Assembly (NCBI GenBank): GCA_018830105.1 | Contig: JAHJTC010000006.1 | Span: 186,001-250,000 of the forward strand | DNA: 64,000 nt | Origin: Bacteroidota bacterium | Lineage (GTDB): Bacteria > Bacteroidota > Bacteroidia > Bacteroidales > F082 | Direction of reading: 5' to 3' | Made by a program: the position numbers and the translations under genes | The notes under the pieces: model-generated | What the model saw: only the letters and a program-made list of their open reading frames with translations | Databases searched by the model: none | What the model was told of the DNA's origin: nothing | In this document: piece after piece, positions 16,796 through 26,393 of the stretch | Position numbering within the stretch: position 1 is the first letter of the stretch | Layout: every line of letters starts with the position of its first letter

Positions 16796-19501
16796 ATGGA
16801 AAACAACCTGTTTGCAAATATCGAAGTGACTGCTAAACAAGAGACTAATAGTGATTTTTACGAAAAAATACTCGAAAATAGATCAAGACCCGAAATGCAA
16901 GACAGTGAACAAATCGAAGAGCAGCTGCTTAAACAAAACAAGAGCATGCCTCCTATAGCTACCCCTACGAAAAAGTATGAACATGATGAAGTTTTAAAGG
17001 CTTCTACCGCTTATTTTAAGGGTGATGTTCTGGCGGCCAATGTGTGGATGAATAAATATGCGCTCAAAGATAGCCAAGGAAATATTTATGAACTTACTCC
17101 TGACGACATGCACAGGAGACTTGCCTATGAAATAGCCCGGATAGAGCAAAAATACCCCAATCCCTTAAGTGAGGACGAGATTTATAATGTGCTTAAAGAG
17201 TTTAAATACATTGTACCGCAGGGTAGCCCCATGGCCGGAATTGGTAATAATTTTCAGGTGTCTTCACTTTCTAACTGCTTCGTAATTGGAAATGACGGGA
17301 ACTCAGATTCCTATGGCGGTATCATGAAAATTGATCAGGAGCAGGTGCAGTTGATGAAGCGACGCGGTGGTGTAGGCCACGACCTCTCTCATATTCGCCC
17401 TACCGGCAGCCCGGTAAAAAACAGCGCCCTCACCTCAACTGGCGTTGTTCCGTTTATGGAGCGTTACTCCAATTCAACCCGTGAGGTGGCACAAGATGGC
17501 CGTCGTGGTGCATTGATGTTGAGCATTAGCGTAAAACATCCGGATGCAGAAAAATTTATTGATGCCAAATTAGAGTTGGGAAAGGTAACTGGAGCCAATG
17601 TTTCAGTGCGCATCACCGATGAGTTTATGCAAGCTGTTGTTGAAGACAAACCATTTGTGCAGCAGTATCCTATCGATGCTCAAAATCCAACATATAAGGT
17701 TGAGACTGATGCGAAAAAATTGTGGGACAAAATTATCCACAATGCCTGGACATCCGCTGAGCCGGGTGTGCTGTTTTGGGATACTATCATCAGAGAATCT
17801 ATCCCGGATTCGTATGCTGATCTGGGATTTAAAACGCTCTCAACCAATCCTTGTGGCGAAATTCCACTCTGTGCCTATGATAGTTGCCGATTGTTGGCTT
17901 TGAATCTTTATAGCTATGTAGATAAACCCTTTAGTTCTGAGGCCAGTTTTGATGCAGAACTGTTTACAAAACATGCTCGTCTGGCTCAGCGCATTATGGA
18001 CGATATTGTGGATCTCGAAATTGAAAAAGTGGATGCTATTCTTGCTAAAATAGAATCAGATCCTGAACCAATCGAGGTAAAACAAGTCGAGATGAATCTG
18101 TGGAAAAATATTAAGAATAAGTCCCTACAGGGTCGTCGTACAGGTATTGGCATTACTGCCGAAGGCGATATGCTGGCTGCATTGGGCGAAACTTATGGCT
18201 CGGATGACGCCATCAGCTTTTCGAAAGAAGTGCATAAGATGCTGGCACTGGAGGTTTATCGCTCATCGGTTGATATGGCTGAAGAAAGAGGCGCCTTTGG
18301 TGTTTATGAGGCAAAAAGAGAAGAAAATAATCCGTTTATTGGGCGTATCAGAGATAATGACGCTGAGCTGTATGAAAAAATGACTCGGGTTGGCCGCAGA
18401 AATATAGCAATGCTTACTATTGCTCCAACTGGCAGTGTTAGTATCTGCACGCAAACCACTTCCGGTATCGAACCGGTGTTTATGGTAGCCTATAAGCGCC
18501 GCCGTAAGGTAAACCCCAACGAGAAAAATACGAAAGTTGATTTCGTGGATGAAGTGGGCGATTCGTGGGAAGAATACAATGTGTTTCATCCAAAATTTGA
18601 AACTTGGCTGAGTACTAATGGCTTCGACATCAAAGAAGTGAAAAATTATGAGGATAAGCAGCTGCAGGAAGTAATCAAGATGTCGCCTTACTACAAAGCA
18701 ACCTCAAACGACATTAATTGGGTGAGCAAAGTTAAAATGCAGGGCGATATCCAGAAATGGGTTGATCATTCAATTAGCGTAACCGTTAATGTGCCTGTAG
18801 ATGTAGATGAACAACTTATCAGCGATATATACAGAACTGCCTGGGAAAGCGGCTGCAAGGGTATGACCATTTATCGTGATGGCTCACGATCCGGCGTTTT
18901 AATTAGTGCTGATGAAAAGAAATCTAATGATGCCAATAACGAGGAATTTAATGAGACAACAGCGCCGCCCAGACCTAAACAAATGGAAGCTGATGTAATC
19001 CGTTTTCAAAATAATTACGAAAAATGGATTGCTGTGGTTGGTAAGCTTAATGGAAAACCTTATGAAATATTTACCGGAAAAGCCGACGATTTTTTCCTTC
19101 CGCCATGGGTTGAAGAGGGCACTGTAATTCGTGAAAAAATCAAAAATGAAAAAGCCCGTTACGATTTTCAGTTTGTTGATAAACAAGGGTATAAAATCAC
19201 TATCGAAGGGCTTTCACGATCATTTGATAAGGAATACTGGAACTATGCCAAGCTTATTTCAGGAATCTTACGTCATGGCATGCCCTTGCCCTATGTCATT
19301 GAGTTGGTTCAAAACCTAACCTTGAGTGATGATAGTATCAACACATGGAATAATGGTGTGGTACGTGGGCTGAAACGCTATATTCCTGATGGAACCAGAG
19401 CTGATGGCAGTTCTTGCCCCGAATGTGGCTCTAACGATAGTTTGGTTTATCAGGATGGATGCCTGACGTGTAGCTCATGTGGTTACTCGAAATGCAGTTA
19501 A
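16796..19501 (+). CDS. nrdJ: adenosylcobalamin-dependent (class II) ribonucleotide reductase
   Basis: Reduces ribonucleotides to deoxyribonucleotides using a B12-derived thiyl radical, independent of oxygen. The 901-residue length fits the long NrdJ group. Core motifs are STNPCGEIPL (active-site Cys and Glu of the finger loop), TIAPTGSVSICTQTTSGIEP and GCKGMTIYRDGSR. The C-terminus is a zinc-ribbon-like tail CPECGSNDSLVYQDG followed by CLTCSSCGYSKCS, which carries the redox cysteines that re-reduce the active site. A Bacteroidota-style N-terminal extension of about 50 residues precedes the TAYFKGD region. It is monocistronic with its own terminator. Confidence 0.93.
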   Translation: MENNLFANIEVTAKQETNSDFYEKILENRSRPEMQDSEQIEEQLLKQNKSMPPIATPTKKYEHDEVLKASTAYFKGDVLAANVWMNKYALKDSQGNIYELTPDDMHRRLAYEIARIEQKYPNPLSEDEIYNVLKEFKYIVPQGSPMAGIGNNFQVSSLSNCFVIGNDGNSDSYGGIMKIDQEQVQLMKRRGGVGHDLSHIRPTGSPVKNSALTSTGVVPFMERYSNSTREVAQDGRRGALMLSISVKHPDAEKFIDAKLELGKVTGANVSVRITDEFMQAVVEDKPFVQQYPIDAQNPTYKVETDAKKLWDKIIHNAWTSAEPGVLFWDTIIRESIPDSYADLGFKTLSTNPCGEIPLCAYDSCRLLALNLYSYVDKPFSSEASFDAELFTKHARLAQRIMDDIVDLEIEKVDAILAKIESDPEPIEVKQVEMNLWKNIKNKSLQGRRTGIGITAEGDMLAALGETYGSDDAISFSKEVHKMLALEVYRSSVDMAEERGAFGVYEAKREENNPFIGRIRDNDAELYEKMTRVGRRNIAMLTIAPTGSVSICTQTTSGIEPVFMVAYKRRRKVNPNEKNTKVDFVDEVGDSWEEYNVFHPKFETWLSTNGFDIKEVKNYEDKQLQEVIKMSPYYKATSNDINWVSKVKMQGDIQKWVDHSISVTVNVPVDVDEQLISDIYRTAWESGCKGMTIYRDGSRSGVLISADEKKSNDANNEEFNETTAPPRPKQMEADVIRFQNNYEKWIAVVGKLNGKPYEIFTGKADDFFLPPWVEEGTVIREKIKNEKARYDFQFVDKQGYKITIEGLSRSFDKEYWNYAKLISGILRHGMPLPYVIELVQNLTLSDDSINTWNNGVVRGLKRYIPDGTRADGSSCPECGSNDSLVYQDGCLTCSSCGYSKCS

Positions 19502-19522
19502 CATATATTATTGATGGTAGTA

Positions 19523-19556
19523 AACAGGAAGTCATTGCTGGCTTCCTGTTTTTTTT
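19523..19556 (+). terminator. rho-independent terminator after nrdJ
   Basis: A perfect 9-bp stem (AACAGGAAG / CTTCCTGTT), a 10-base loop and a T-run, 22 bases after the nrdJ stop. Confidence 0.88.
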
Positions 19557-19689
19557 GCTTTTTAGTTCTTAGAAACGAACAGATCCTCAGCTAATTCATA
19601 AGATTTATCATAACATTGAAAACTTATAATCGGAGTATGCCTTACTGAGTTGCTTTGAATCTGACTAATCGGTCTAAGCATGGATTAGC

Positions 19690-20091
19690 TTAGAATCGTT
19701 TCTTGTGATAATCAAATGTTTGACGATTTCGAAATGCTCTTATTTGCTGAGCAATTACAAGAAAAACAAGCAATTCCTTTTGATCGAACCAGGCGATGGC
19801 TTGAGGGCCTTCATTTACAGCATCAGCAAGCCTGACTAAAAGTTGAAACTGATGTTTGATCAGCCAGTTTCTGGCTTTTTCCTGTCCATCAATGGCTCCA
19901 TCCAAGGCAGCTAAATGAAAAAAGCGATGCTTCATCAGCCAGCTAATGGCCTCTTCGCTTCCTCTTATGGCACTGCTCAAAGCCGCTAATTCAGGATATC
20001 CGTTTTCGAGCAGCCACTGAAAAAACTGCGGCTGATCTTCCTTAAAGGTCTCACTAAAGGCAAGAAGAATCTTTGGTGGATATTGGTGCAT
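19690..20091 (-). CDS. helical-repeat protein of unknown function
   Basis: A 133-residue protein made of about three tandem 33-34-residue helical repeats. Each has the form FxQWLLENGYPELAALSSAIxG, then SWLMKHRFFHLAALDGAIDG and NWLIKHQFQLLVRLADAV: Trp-Leu-helix, aromatic, Leu-Ala-rich helix. The layout resembles ankyrin- or HEAT-type solenoids, suggesting protein binding. The ATG at 20091 is preferred over a TTG at 20097. It lies 11 bases downstream of the radical SAM gene on the same strand, so the two are probably cotranscribed. Confidence 0.7.
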   Translation of the reverse strand: MHQYPPKILLAFSETFKEDQPQFFQWLLENGYPELAALSSAIRGSEEAISWLMKHRFFHLAALDGAIDGQEKARNWLIKHQFQLLVRLADAVNEGPQAIAWFDQKELLVFLVIAQQIRAFRNRQTFDYHKKRF

Positions 20092-20102
20092 AGGCAAATC
20101 GT

Positions 20103-20882
20103 TTAAGTAAAAACATCAGCTTGAAGTCCGTTTTCACGAACTTGTTTTACAATAAGATCCAGTTCATGTTTTGGAATACGCTCCAGACCTTCCAGTGCAG
20201 TTTCTCTTTCGATGGTATAAATCATAACCATTTTCGGATGAATAAGCTTCAGTAGTTTTATCCAGGCCGCAACTTCCCCGGCTTTGGTGTTGTCAACATA
20301 ATCTTTGCCTATAAAACCCCTAACAAAAAGGGTTTGTATGGTAAGGTTTCCATTAAAACGCGAAAGTTGTTGTATGAATTCGTTTAAACGAAATGCTTTT
20401 AACGGCATATTGATTCTTCGTATGGTATCCTCTGTCCCTCCGTCGAGTTTTAGAATATTATTGTCGGCGAGCTTAAGCGCTTCAAAAATTTCGGGCTTAT
20501 GAAGCATACTGCCATTCGAGAGAACGCTCACAACAGCTTTAGGAGCATATTGGTGCTTGAGCTCAACAGTTTCTGTGAGGATTTCAACAAAATCAGGATG
20601 CATTGTAGGCTCTCCGTTTCCGGCAAAAGTAATGCTTTCGGGTTGCCATTCGGTGCCCGAAAGCTCTTGTAATTTTTGCTCCAACGCAATCAATAAATCA
20701 GCCGAAACTGGAAGATCTTGTTTTATTGCCTGTCGTGTTTTGGTCCATCCGCACTCGCAATAGATACAATTAAAGTTACAATTTTTATCATGCAAGGGTA
20801 AAAGATTAATGCCCAGTGAAACTCCCAAGCGGCGACTTTGAACAGGGCCAAATATCATTTCATCAAAAAGAAATCCGCGCAT
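20103..20882 (-). CDS. radical SAM protein
   Basis: A 259-residue radical SAM enzyme. The cluster motif C-x3-C-x2-C is in NCNFNCIYCECGW; further family features are ITFAGNGEPTMHPDF (the SAM-binding GNGEPT stretch) and KLDGGTEDTIRRIN. The N-terminal MIFGPVQSRRLGVSLGINLLP is typical of a small group of stand-alone radical SAM proteins related to wyosine/molybdopterin-type activases. The reaction is unknown. The only gene partner is the helical-repeat protein immediately downstream. Confidence 0.85.
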   Translation of the reverse strand: MRGFLFDEMIFGPVQSRRLGVSLGINLLPLHDKNCNFNCIYCECGWTKTRQAIKQDLPVSADLLIALEQKLQELSGTEWQPESITFAGNGEPTMHPDFVEILTETVELKHQYAPKAVVSVLSNGSMLHKPEIFEALKLADNNILKLDGGTEDTIRRINMPLKAFRLNEFIQQLSRFNGNLTIQTLFVRGFIGKDYVDNTKAGEVAAWIKLLKLIHPKMVMIYTIERETALEGLERIPKHELDLIVKQVRENGLQADVFT

Positions 20883-20955
20883 GCTTTTTTTTGCAAAAGT
20901 AAGACAAGCTGCTTTATTAGCAGCCTATGGTAAAACAAGAAATAAGATAGTTCTA

Positions 20956-21825
20956 TTAATCTATGAGCAGAACCAGCTTTTTGGTGGCACTCCAAAAATC
21001 ATCCGCATGAAGGATTTTTAAGCTGTCAATTTGCTTCCCCTCACCATTTATAAAGGTATAACTTTCGAGCGGATGGATGCTTAAAAGCTGTGCTTTTTTG
21101 CTAAATACTGGTAAGGCTGAAAGTTGACGCATATCTGCTTCGGTAAATAGAGAGAGGTCGAAATTATCAACAATCTTTTTTGTTCGGCCAATGCCTAAAA
21201 AACCACCTTCATTTTCAATAATTCCCTGTTCCATCAGGGTATTTTTGGTGCCCACAATATAATGTATTGTGTTTATTTGGTTTATTTTGGCTTCTATTTC
21301 CTGGGCGCGTTGCAGGTTAATGGCTTCCATTTCCTCCAGGTCAGCTTCCAGATCTTGTATTTGAAGATTTTTTTGTGATAAATCTATTTTCAATTGCGTA
21401 AGCTCTAGATCCTTAGCTTCAATTTGCTCGCTTAGTGTATTGATCATGAGTTCAAGCTCTGAGTTTTGTCTGCCGCTCGATGACAATTGCTTTTTCATGC
21501 GGTCAACAATTTGCTTGTTTTTTAATAAAAGCTGATAAATGGACTCAATATCGCGGTTAATGTCCGTTTCATGCTTTTTGGATATTTCTGGATTGTCCGA
21601 TTGATTACTGATGATATTTTCCATCTTCTTGATAGAGTCCAGATTAGATTGTATAGCGTTAAAGCTACGCACGTATTCCAAGGTGTAGGCTTCTTTTTCG
21701 GCGCCTTCAACGATCAAACTATCATTTTTAGCCTGAAGGTTCTCTATTTCTTTTTTGTATTTATCATTACAGGAACTCAGTAAGATACTGGAAATCACTA
21801 TTGAAAATAAGATAATACGTTTCAT
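20956..21825 (-). CDS. coiled-coil lipoprotein
   Basis: A 289-residue lipoprotein with signal MKRIILFSIVISSILLSSC (lipid Cys19). Residues 20-190 are a long coiled coil with regular heptads (QIEAKDLELTQLKIDLSQ, NLQIQDLEADLEEM). The C-terminal 100 residues form a compact mixed domain (HYIVGTKNTLMEQGIIENEG, FLGIGRTKKIVDNFD, LSIHPLESYTFI). This pattern of coiled coil plus globular domain is common in Bacteroidota periplasmic lipoproteins of unknown function. It is monocistronic. Confidence 0.8.
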   Translation of the reverse strand: MKRIILFSIVISSILLSSCNDKYKKEIENLQAKNDSLIVEGAEKEAYTLEYVRSFNAIQSNLDSIKKMENIISNQSDNPEISKKHETDINRDIESIYQLLLKNKQIVDRMKKQLSSSGRQNSELELMINTLSEQIEAKDLELTQLKIDLSQKNLQIQDLEADLEEMEAINLQRAQEIEAKINQINTIHYIVGTKNTLMEQGIIENEGGFLGIGRTKKIVDNFDLSLFTEADMRQLSALPVFSKKAQLLSIHPLESYTFINGEGKQIDSLKILHADDFWSATKKLVLLID

Positions 21826-21953
21826 TTTTGTGTGGTTTTGAGATTAAAGTAACAGCAAAGTTAATGCTGATTTGGGTGATTGCGACAAGATAAGAAAAAA
21901 ATTAATGCGCAGCTTGTTTGGCGGTTAAAAAATGTGAGGTAATTGGTTGGAAA

Positions 21954-21994
21954 GAGTTCAAGGGTTTATGAGTTTAAGAGTTCAAGGGTTTATG
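21954..21994. repeat. tandem 24-base intergenic direct repeat
   Basis: GAGTTCAAGGGTTTATG occurs at 21954-21970 and again at 21978-21994, separated by AGTTTAA, so the unit is 24 bases; a degenerate continuation (GGTTGATGAGG) follows. It lies between the coiled-coil lipoprotein gene and the mevalonate operon's 3' end. No coding frame uses it. Confidence 0.75.
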
Positions 21995-22061
21995 GGTTGA
22001 TGAGGTTTTATTTTTTTTACGGCAGAAGTTAAATGCGAAGAAATAGATTCAATGATCACAA

Positions 22062-22982
22062 TCAGAATTCAGGAAAATGGAAGCTTAGCTTTGCGTTTTC
22101 GAGGTAGGTGATTGTTGCTGATTTGTTTTCAGTAAACCCTAAAAGATAGCCTCCACCTCCCGAACCACAGAGTTTTAGTGTAAAGGGTTTTTCTGTTGTT
22201 GTCGGACCAAAATAGGCACGAAAATCAGCTGGAATCATCCATGCAAATTCCTCCTGCTGCATGCTGGAGAGAATAGCTGTTTGCCTGTTAAAAACTTCTA
22301 AATTGCCTGCTAAAAAGCTTTCAATAGCCTGATTATTAGCCGGAATATAATGGTCTTGCAGCTTTTTGAAAAAACTGTAATGATGAAGTCTTTCTTTAAA
22401 ATGAGCTACCAAGGGTGCGGTTGATGAAGTGAGTTTGGTGTCGATCAAAAAAATATTTATCGGAAACTGAGGCTTCTTTTTGAGGATATCAGGCAAGGTA
22501 GTCAACAGACCATTTTCGTCAATTTTTAGGGCTTGCTGCAAATGACAACACAAGGGATCGATGCCGGAACTACTTCCATGAAATACGGATTCAATACGGG
22601 CAAATAATTGCTTCAACATCCTTAAGTTGTCGGGTTTTATTCCCTTGTAATACCGTTTGTAAACTGCTGCTACCAAGGCTCCCGAACTGCCAGCGCCATA
22701 GGCCTGCGGAATTGTGGAGTTAAAATAAATTCCAGTATGCAAATCTGATTTAAAAGCTTGAATATCAAACAGTATAGATAATTCGGGGGAGGTTTCTAAA
22801 TAAGTTATGAGTTGCCCTAAGCTCTGGATTGATGCCTGAATTCGTTCGGTTTTTTGCTGTTCAGTTGTCAAAAATTCCCAACTGGCAAACTTTTGTTTAT
22901 AGGGAATCACCAGGGCTTTTGAGCCACAGGCTATACTATGCTCACCGAATAACATGATTTTTCCGGGATAGGTTTCAGACAT
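22062..22982 (-). CDS. GHMP kinase, likely mevalonate kinase
   Basis: A 306-residue GHMP-family kinase. The N-terminal PGKIMLFGEHSIACGSKAL matches mevalonate kinases, the ATP-binding loop is PQAYGAGSSGALVAAV, and the C-terminal glycine motif is KLCGSGGGGYLLGF. It is the last gene of the operon encoding HMG-CoA reductase and diphosphomevalonate decarboxylase, which makes phosphorylation of mevalonate the likely role. Which of the two GHMP kinases here uses mevalonate and which phosphomevalonate is inferred from sequence style only. Confidence 0.8.
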   Translation of the reverse strand: MSETYPGKIMLFGEHSIACGSKALVIPYKQKFASWEFLTTEQQKTERIQASIQSLGQLITYLETSPELSILFDIQAFKSDLHTGIYFNSTIPQAYGAGSSGALVAAVYKRYYKGIKPDNLRMLKQLFARIESVFHGSSSGIDPLCCHLQQALKIDENGLLTTLPDILKKKPQFPINIFLIDTKLTSSTAPLVAHFKERLHHYSFFKKLQDHYIPANNQAIESFLAGNLEVFNRQTAILSSMQQEEFAWMIPADFRAYFGPTTTEKPFTLKLCGSGGGGYLLGFTENKSATITYLENAKLSFHFPEF

Positions 22983-22989
22983 GGTAAAA

Positions 22990-24078
22990 TCAGTTAATTT
23001 TTGAAGATCCGTTACCGGTTTTATCGTCTATCCAAAGCTTATTTGCGCATAAATCCAGCAATTCACTTTGCAAAAACGAAAGCACTTTTTCGCGTTCCGA
23101 AGCAGGATATAAGAGATGGATATTGGGGCCGGCATCAAGCGTAAAACAAAGCGGCACTTTAGTCTCCAGCCGGAAGTTTCTGATTGCATTGATGGCCTTT
23201 AAACTGTTAGGCTGCATTAAAATGTAAGCTGGATTTGAAGTCATCATTAGCGCATGCAATTGTAATGCCTCGGCTTCTGTTATTTGTATAAAGGAATCTA
23301 AATCACCGGATTGCATGCAACGAAATAATTCCTGAGTATGTTTGTTGGCTTCTGCGTAACGGATATTTGCATAGGGGTTATTATCCATCAAGGCATGCCC
23401 CGCCCGGCTTGAAACAGACTTAGTTCCCCCATCGACAATTAAAATGCTATCGTAATAGCTATTGAAAACCGGATGAATCGATTGCTTTATTGGGATGGCA
23501 TACTCATCGGCGCTTTCTGCAAGAAAATTCGTTTTCCCCCAGAGCGCAGCTGTCGAAAATAGAGACCTTGAAGCGCTTCCTGAGCCGAGGCGCGAAAAAT
23601 AGGATGCTTTTTGAAGGTCGATGGTATTGTCGTTCTTTAACTTATTTTCCAGGTCTAAAATGCACATAACCAATGCACTCATTGCCGAAGCACTGGAAGC
23701 AATGCCGGATGAATGCGGAAAGGTGTTCTTGCTTGATATCGTTAGTGCAAGTTGGTTAAGAAAAGGAAAATAGTCAGTAATGCTCTGCAGAAAACGAAAT
23801 ATTTTTTCACCAAAAGCCGTGTTTTCTTTTCCTTCAAAATAGAATTTCAAAACGGGTTGATTGCCCGTGTGTTGCTGATATTTGATGCTTGTTTCGCTTT
23901 TTGATTCACTCAGAGTCAGGCTAATAGATGGATTGTTGGGAAGTTGATTACCATGCTTGCCCCAATATTTGACCAAAGCAATATTGGAAGGGCTTTGCCA
24001 GCTATGTTCTCCTTTAAAGCTGGAAGGTACTTCCGTGATCGCTTCTTTTAGCCAATTATTAACTGTTGCTTTATTCAC
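22990..24078 (-). CDS. mvaD: diphosphomevalonate decarboxylase
   Basis: Converts mevalonate diphosphate to isopentenyl diphosphate with ATP, phosphate and CO2 release. It is 362 residues. The signature SNIALVKYWGKHGNQLPNN, PSISLTLSESKSETS, the GHMP loop FPHSSGIASSASAMSAL and LDAGPNIHLLYP (catalytic Asp region) are all present. It starts at GTG 24078, four bases after the upstream gene's stop and with no better ATG nearby. It ends 7 bases before the mevalonate kinase gene. A phosphomevalonate decarboxylase variant cannot be excluded from sequence alone. Confidence 0.9.
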   Translation of the reverse strand: MNKATVNNWLKEAITEVPSSFKGEHSWQSPSNIALVKYWGKHGNQLPNNPSISLTLSESKSETSIKYQQHTGNQPVLKFYFEGKENTAFGEKIFRFLQSITDYFPFLNQLALTISSKNTFPHSSGIASSASAMSALVMCILDLENKLKNDNTIDLQKASYFSRLGSGSASRSLFSTAALWGKTNFLAESADEYAIPIKQSIHPVFNSYYDSILIVDGGTKSVSSRAGHALMDNNPYANIRYAEANKHTQELFRCMQSGDLDSFIQITEAEALQLHALMMTSNPAYILMQPNSLKAINAIRNFRLETKVPLCFTLDAGPNIHLLYPASEREKVLSFLQSELLDLCANKLWIDDKTGNGSSKIN

Positions 24079-24081
24079 AAT

Positions 24082-25020
24082 TCAGGATTTAATAGTTAAT
24101 TCATCAAAAGAAAATAAGATAGGCAGGCCTTTCTGTTTAAAATACTGACGCACAATATCTTCTGACCAAGGTGTTGCGGCCAGTAGAAAATCGCCGCCCC
24201 ATGCTCCAAGGGATTTCATAGTGCCCCGAAAATCAGGATAATCGGTCTGTATTGGCGGTATTCCAATGTGTTCGCTAACAAGTTGTTCGTGCTGTTGCAA
24301 GAGTTTGCAGAATTTTTCAAAGTCTGAAGTTTGGGAAAGTTCTTCTGTAATTTTAGTGATGTATTCAACCTGCTTTATCAGATTTTTATTTTCGTTTTTC
24401 TTTGCAAAAGCGCGAATACCTTTTGCAGAATCTTGCTTTTTGCCTTGAAAAACAAAATACAGATTTTTCAAAAATGGCGGATTGAATGAGATTTTTTGTT
24501 GATGAGGTAAGATGCCTTCCAGCTGATAAATCAGTGGCTGGCTCGATTGTCCGCAGGCAATATCATAACCGGAGCCTCCTATTGAAAAATTAAGAAGGGT
24601 ATAAGGATTAACTTTGGCCCAATGGGCAAGGTTTACCAACAAACTGGAGCTGCTTCCAAAACCCCATTCAGGCAGAAATTCCAGTGTAGTTGTAAATTTG
24701 TAGGCAGTATTGGGCAGAAAAGCCCGAGGATTTAATTGTTGTAGCGTGAGCAGGATCAATTGCAGCTTAGAGGCTTTTTGCTGGTCATCTGTTTTGATGA
24801 TTGTTAGGTCGGGCAAATCCAAATCGACTGAGAACCATTTTTTTTCGGGCGTATTGGCTTCCCAGTTAATGGTAGCTTTTGATGTGGGGTTCAGTTCTTC
24901 TACCATCATAGTCTGACCTTTGTTTACCGGTATGGCAAGAGATTTTGCGCCATGAAGCACAAAATATTCACCCGTAAGCATCAGCTTGCCATTGGCCCTG
25001 AAAGATTTCGATTTTATCAC
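24082..25020 (-). CDS. GHMP kinase, possible phosphomevalonate kinase
   Basis: A 312-residue GHMP kinase with N-terminal RANGKLMLTGEYFVLHGA, the ATP loop LPEWGFGSSSSLLVNLA, and SIGGSGYDIACGQ, which resembles the SGxDVA motif of phosphomevalonate kinases. It starts at GTG 25020, one base after the HMG-CoA reductase stop, and ends 3 bases before mvaD, so it is fully embedded in the operon. That context points to the second phosphorylation step; sequence divergence leaves the substrate open. Confidence 0.75.
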   Translation of the reverse strand: MIKSKSFRANGKLMLTGEYFVLHGAKSLAIPVNKGQTMMVEELNPTSKATINWEANTPEKKWFSVDLDLPDLTIIKTDDQQKASKLQLILLTLQQLNPRAFLPNTAYKFTTTLEFLPEWGFGSSSSLLVNLAHWAKVNPYTLLNFSIGGSGYDIACGQSSQPLIYQLEGILPHQQKISFNPPFLKNLYFVFQGKKQDSAKGIRAFAKKNENKNLIKQVEYITKITEELSQTSDFEKFCKLLQQHEQLVSEHIGIPPIQTDYPDFRGTMKSLGAWGGDFLLAATPWSEDIVRQYFKQKGLPILFSFDELTIKS

Positions 25021-25021
25021 C

Positions 25022-26350
25022 TTAGCTACGCATTGAAGCGATATATTTGCCTACACTGGCAAACGACACTTTTTGATCTTTAAAATAAGCTACCGCAGCA
25101 CTTTTTTCTTCTTCACTTGCCTTGAAGTGGTTAAGAATATTGAAGAGATGCATTTTCATGTGGCCGGCTTGTATTCCTGTAGTTGTGAGAGATTTTACGG
25201 CAGAGAAATTATTGGCCAATCCCATCACTGCTGCAACCATCATAAGCTCTTTTGCAGAGGGATTTCCTAATAATTGCAGGGATTGTTTTGCCAATGGATG
25301 GAGGTTGGTAAGCCCGCCAACAGTGCCAATAGCCAGCGGCGCTTCGAGTATGAAACGAAATTTATTGTCTTTAACTTCCACACGCGACAGGCTTTCGTAG
25401 TGGCCGTTTCGGGCAGCATAAGTGTGTCCGGCAGCTTCGATGGCTCTGAAATCGTTGCCGGTTGCAATAGCCACAGCATCAATGCCGTTATATATTCCTT
25501 TGTTGTGGGTGGTAGCCCTGTAAGTATCAATTTGGGCGATTTTTACCGCTTTTTCAAACTTTTTTGCAAAAGCAGCTCCAGTGAGATTTTCATCTACATT
25601 TTCCAGCTCGTCAATAGTACATTCAACCCAGGTTTTTACCAGGCATGATGGCGTATAATTGGAAAGTATAGCCATAATGATTTCAACCTGACGCTCGTCC
25701 AGACTCAACTGAAGCTGTTCTGCCATAAATGTGCGCAGGCTATTTCCAAACTCTTCCAAAACAGAATTGATGAAATTTGCACCCATTGAATCCTGTGTGT
25801 CAAAGGTAACGAGCAACTGGTAGTAATCTTCCAGCTTTTCTGTCATATTAACCAATTGAATATCCAGTATGCCACCACCGCGTTTTTCCATATTGGTGGT
25901 AATGGGTTTGGCAGCATCAATCAGGTATTTTTTTATGGCGGGCATCAATGCCTGCAACACTGCTGGTTTTCCAGACCAGCTAAAATGCACTTGACCGATC
26001 TTTTGAATATCGACTACCTCGGCATGAAATCCTCCTCTTTGGCTCCAAAATTTTGCGGCGGCAGAAGCGGCAGCTACCACCGAAGACTCTTCAATCACCA
26101 TAGGAACGAGATAGTTGCGCCCGTTAATAATTACATTGGGCGAGATGCCATAAGGGATATAGAAATTGGTGATGGTATTTTCGCTAAATTCATCAAAAAG
26201 CTTTTGCTGGTGTTCATCAGTATGCCAAAAACTTTTTAAAAGACTGACTACCTCACCCGGATTTTCAAAATACTCTGCAACCAACTTCAGTTTTTCTTCT
26301 TTCAGAAGCTTTGAAAATCCTTTAATGATGATATCGCGTTTTCTTATCAT
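25022..26350 (-). CDS. mvaA: hydroxymethylglutaryl-CoA reductase, class II type
   Basis: Makes (or, in catabolic organisms, oxidises) mevalonate from HMG-CoA with NAD(P)H. The 442 residues match class II enzymes in length. Recognisable stretches are VEESSVVAAASAAAKFW, DSMGANFINSVLEEFG, NKGIYNGIDAVAIATGND and GTVGGLTNLHPLAKQSL, containing the catalytic Glu, Lys and Asp regions. It heads a four-gene operon that continues through two GHMP kinases and mvaD, so the biosynthetic direction is favoured. HMG-CoA synthase, thiolase and IPP isomerase are not in the window. Confidence 0.92.
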   Translation of the reverse strand: MIRKRDIIIKGFSKLLKEEKLKLVAEYFENPGEVVSLLKSFWHTDEHQQKLFDEFSENTITNFYIPYGISPNVIINGRNYLVPMVIEESSVVAAASAAAKFWSQRGGFHAEVVDIQKIGQVHFSWSGKPAVLQALMPAIKKYLIDAAKPITTNMEKRGGGILDIQLVNMTEKLEDYYQLLVTFDTQDSMGANFINSVLEEFGNSLRTFMAEQLQLSLDERQVEIIMAILSNYTPSCLVKTWVECTIDELENVDENLTGAAFAKKFEKAVKIAQIDTYRATTHNKGIYNGIDAVAIATGNDFRAIEAAGHTYAARNGHYESLSRVEVKDNKFRFILEAPLAIGTVGGLTNLHPLAKQSLQLLGNPSAKELMMVAAVMGLANNFSAVKSLTTTGIQAGHMKMHLFNILNHFKASEEEKSAAVAYFKDQKVSFASVGKYIASMRS

Positions 26351-26393
26351 GGTATGCGCTTGTGGTTTTTGATCATTGCAACCAAAGAAGAAA

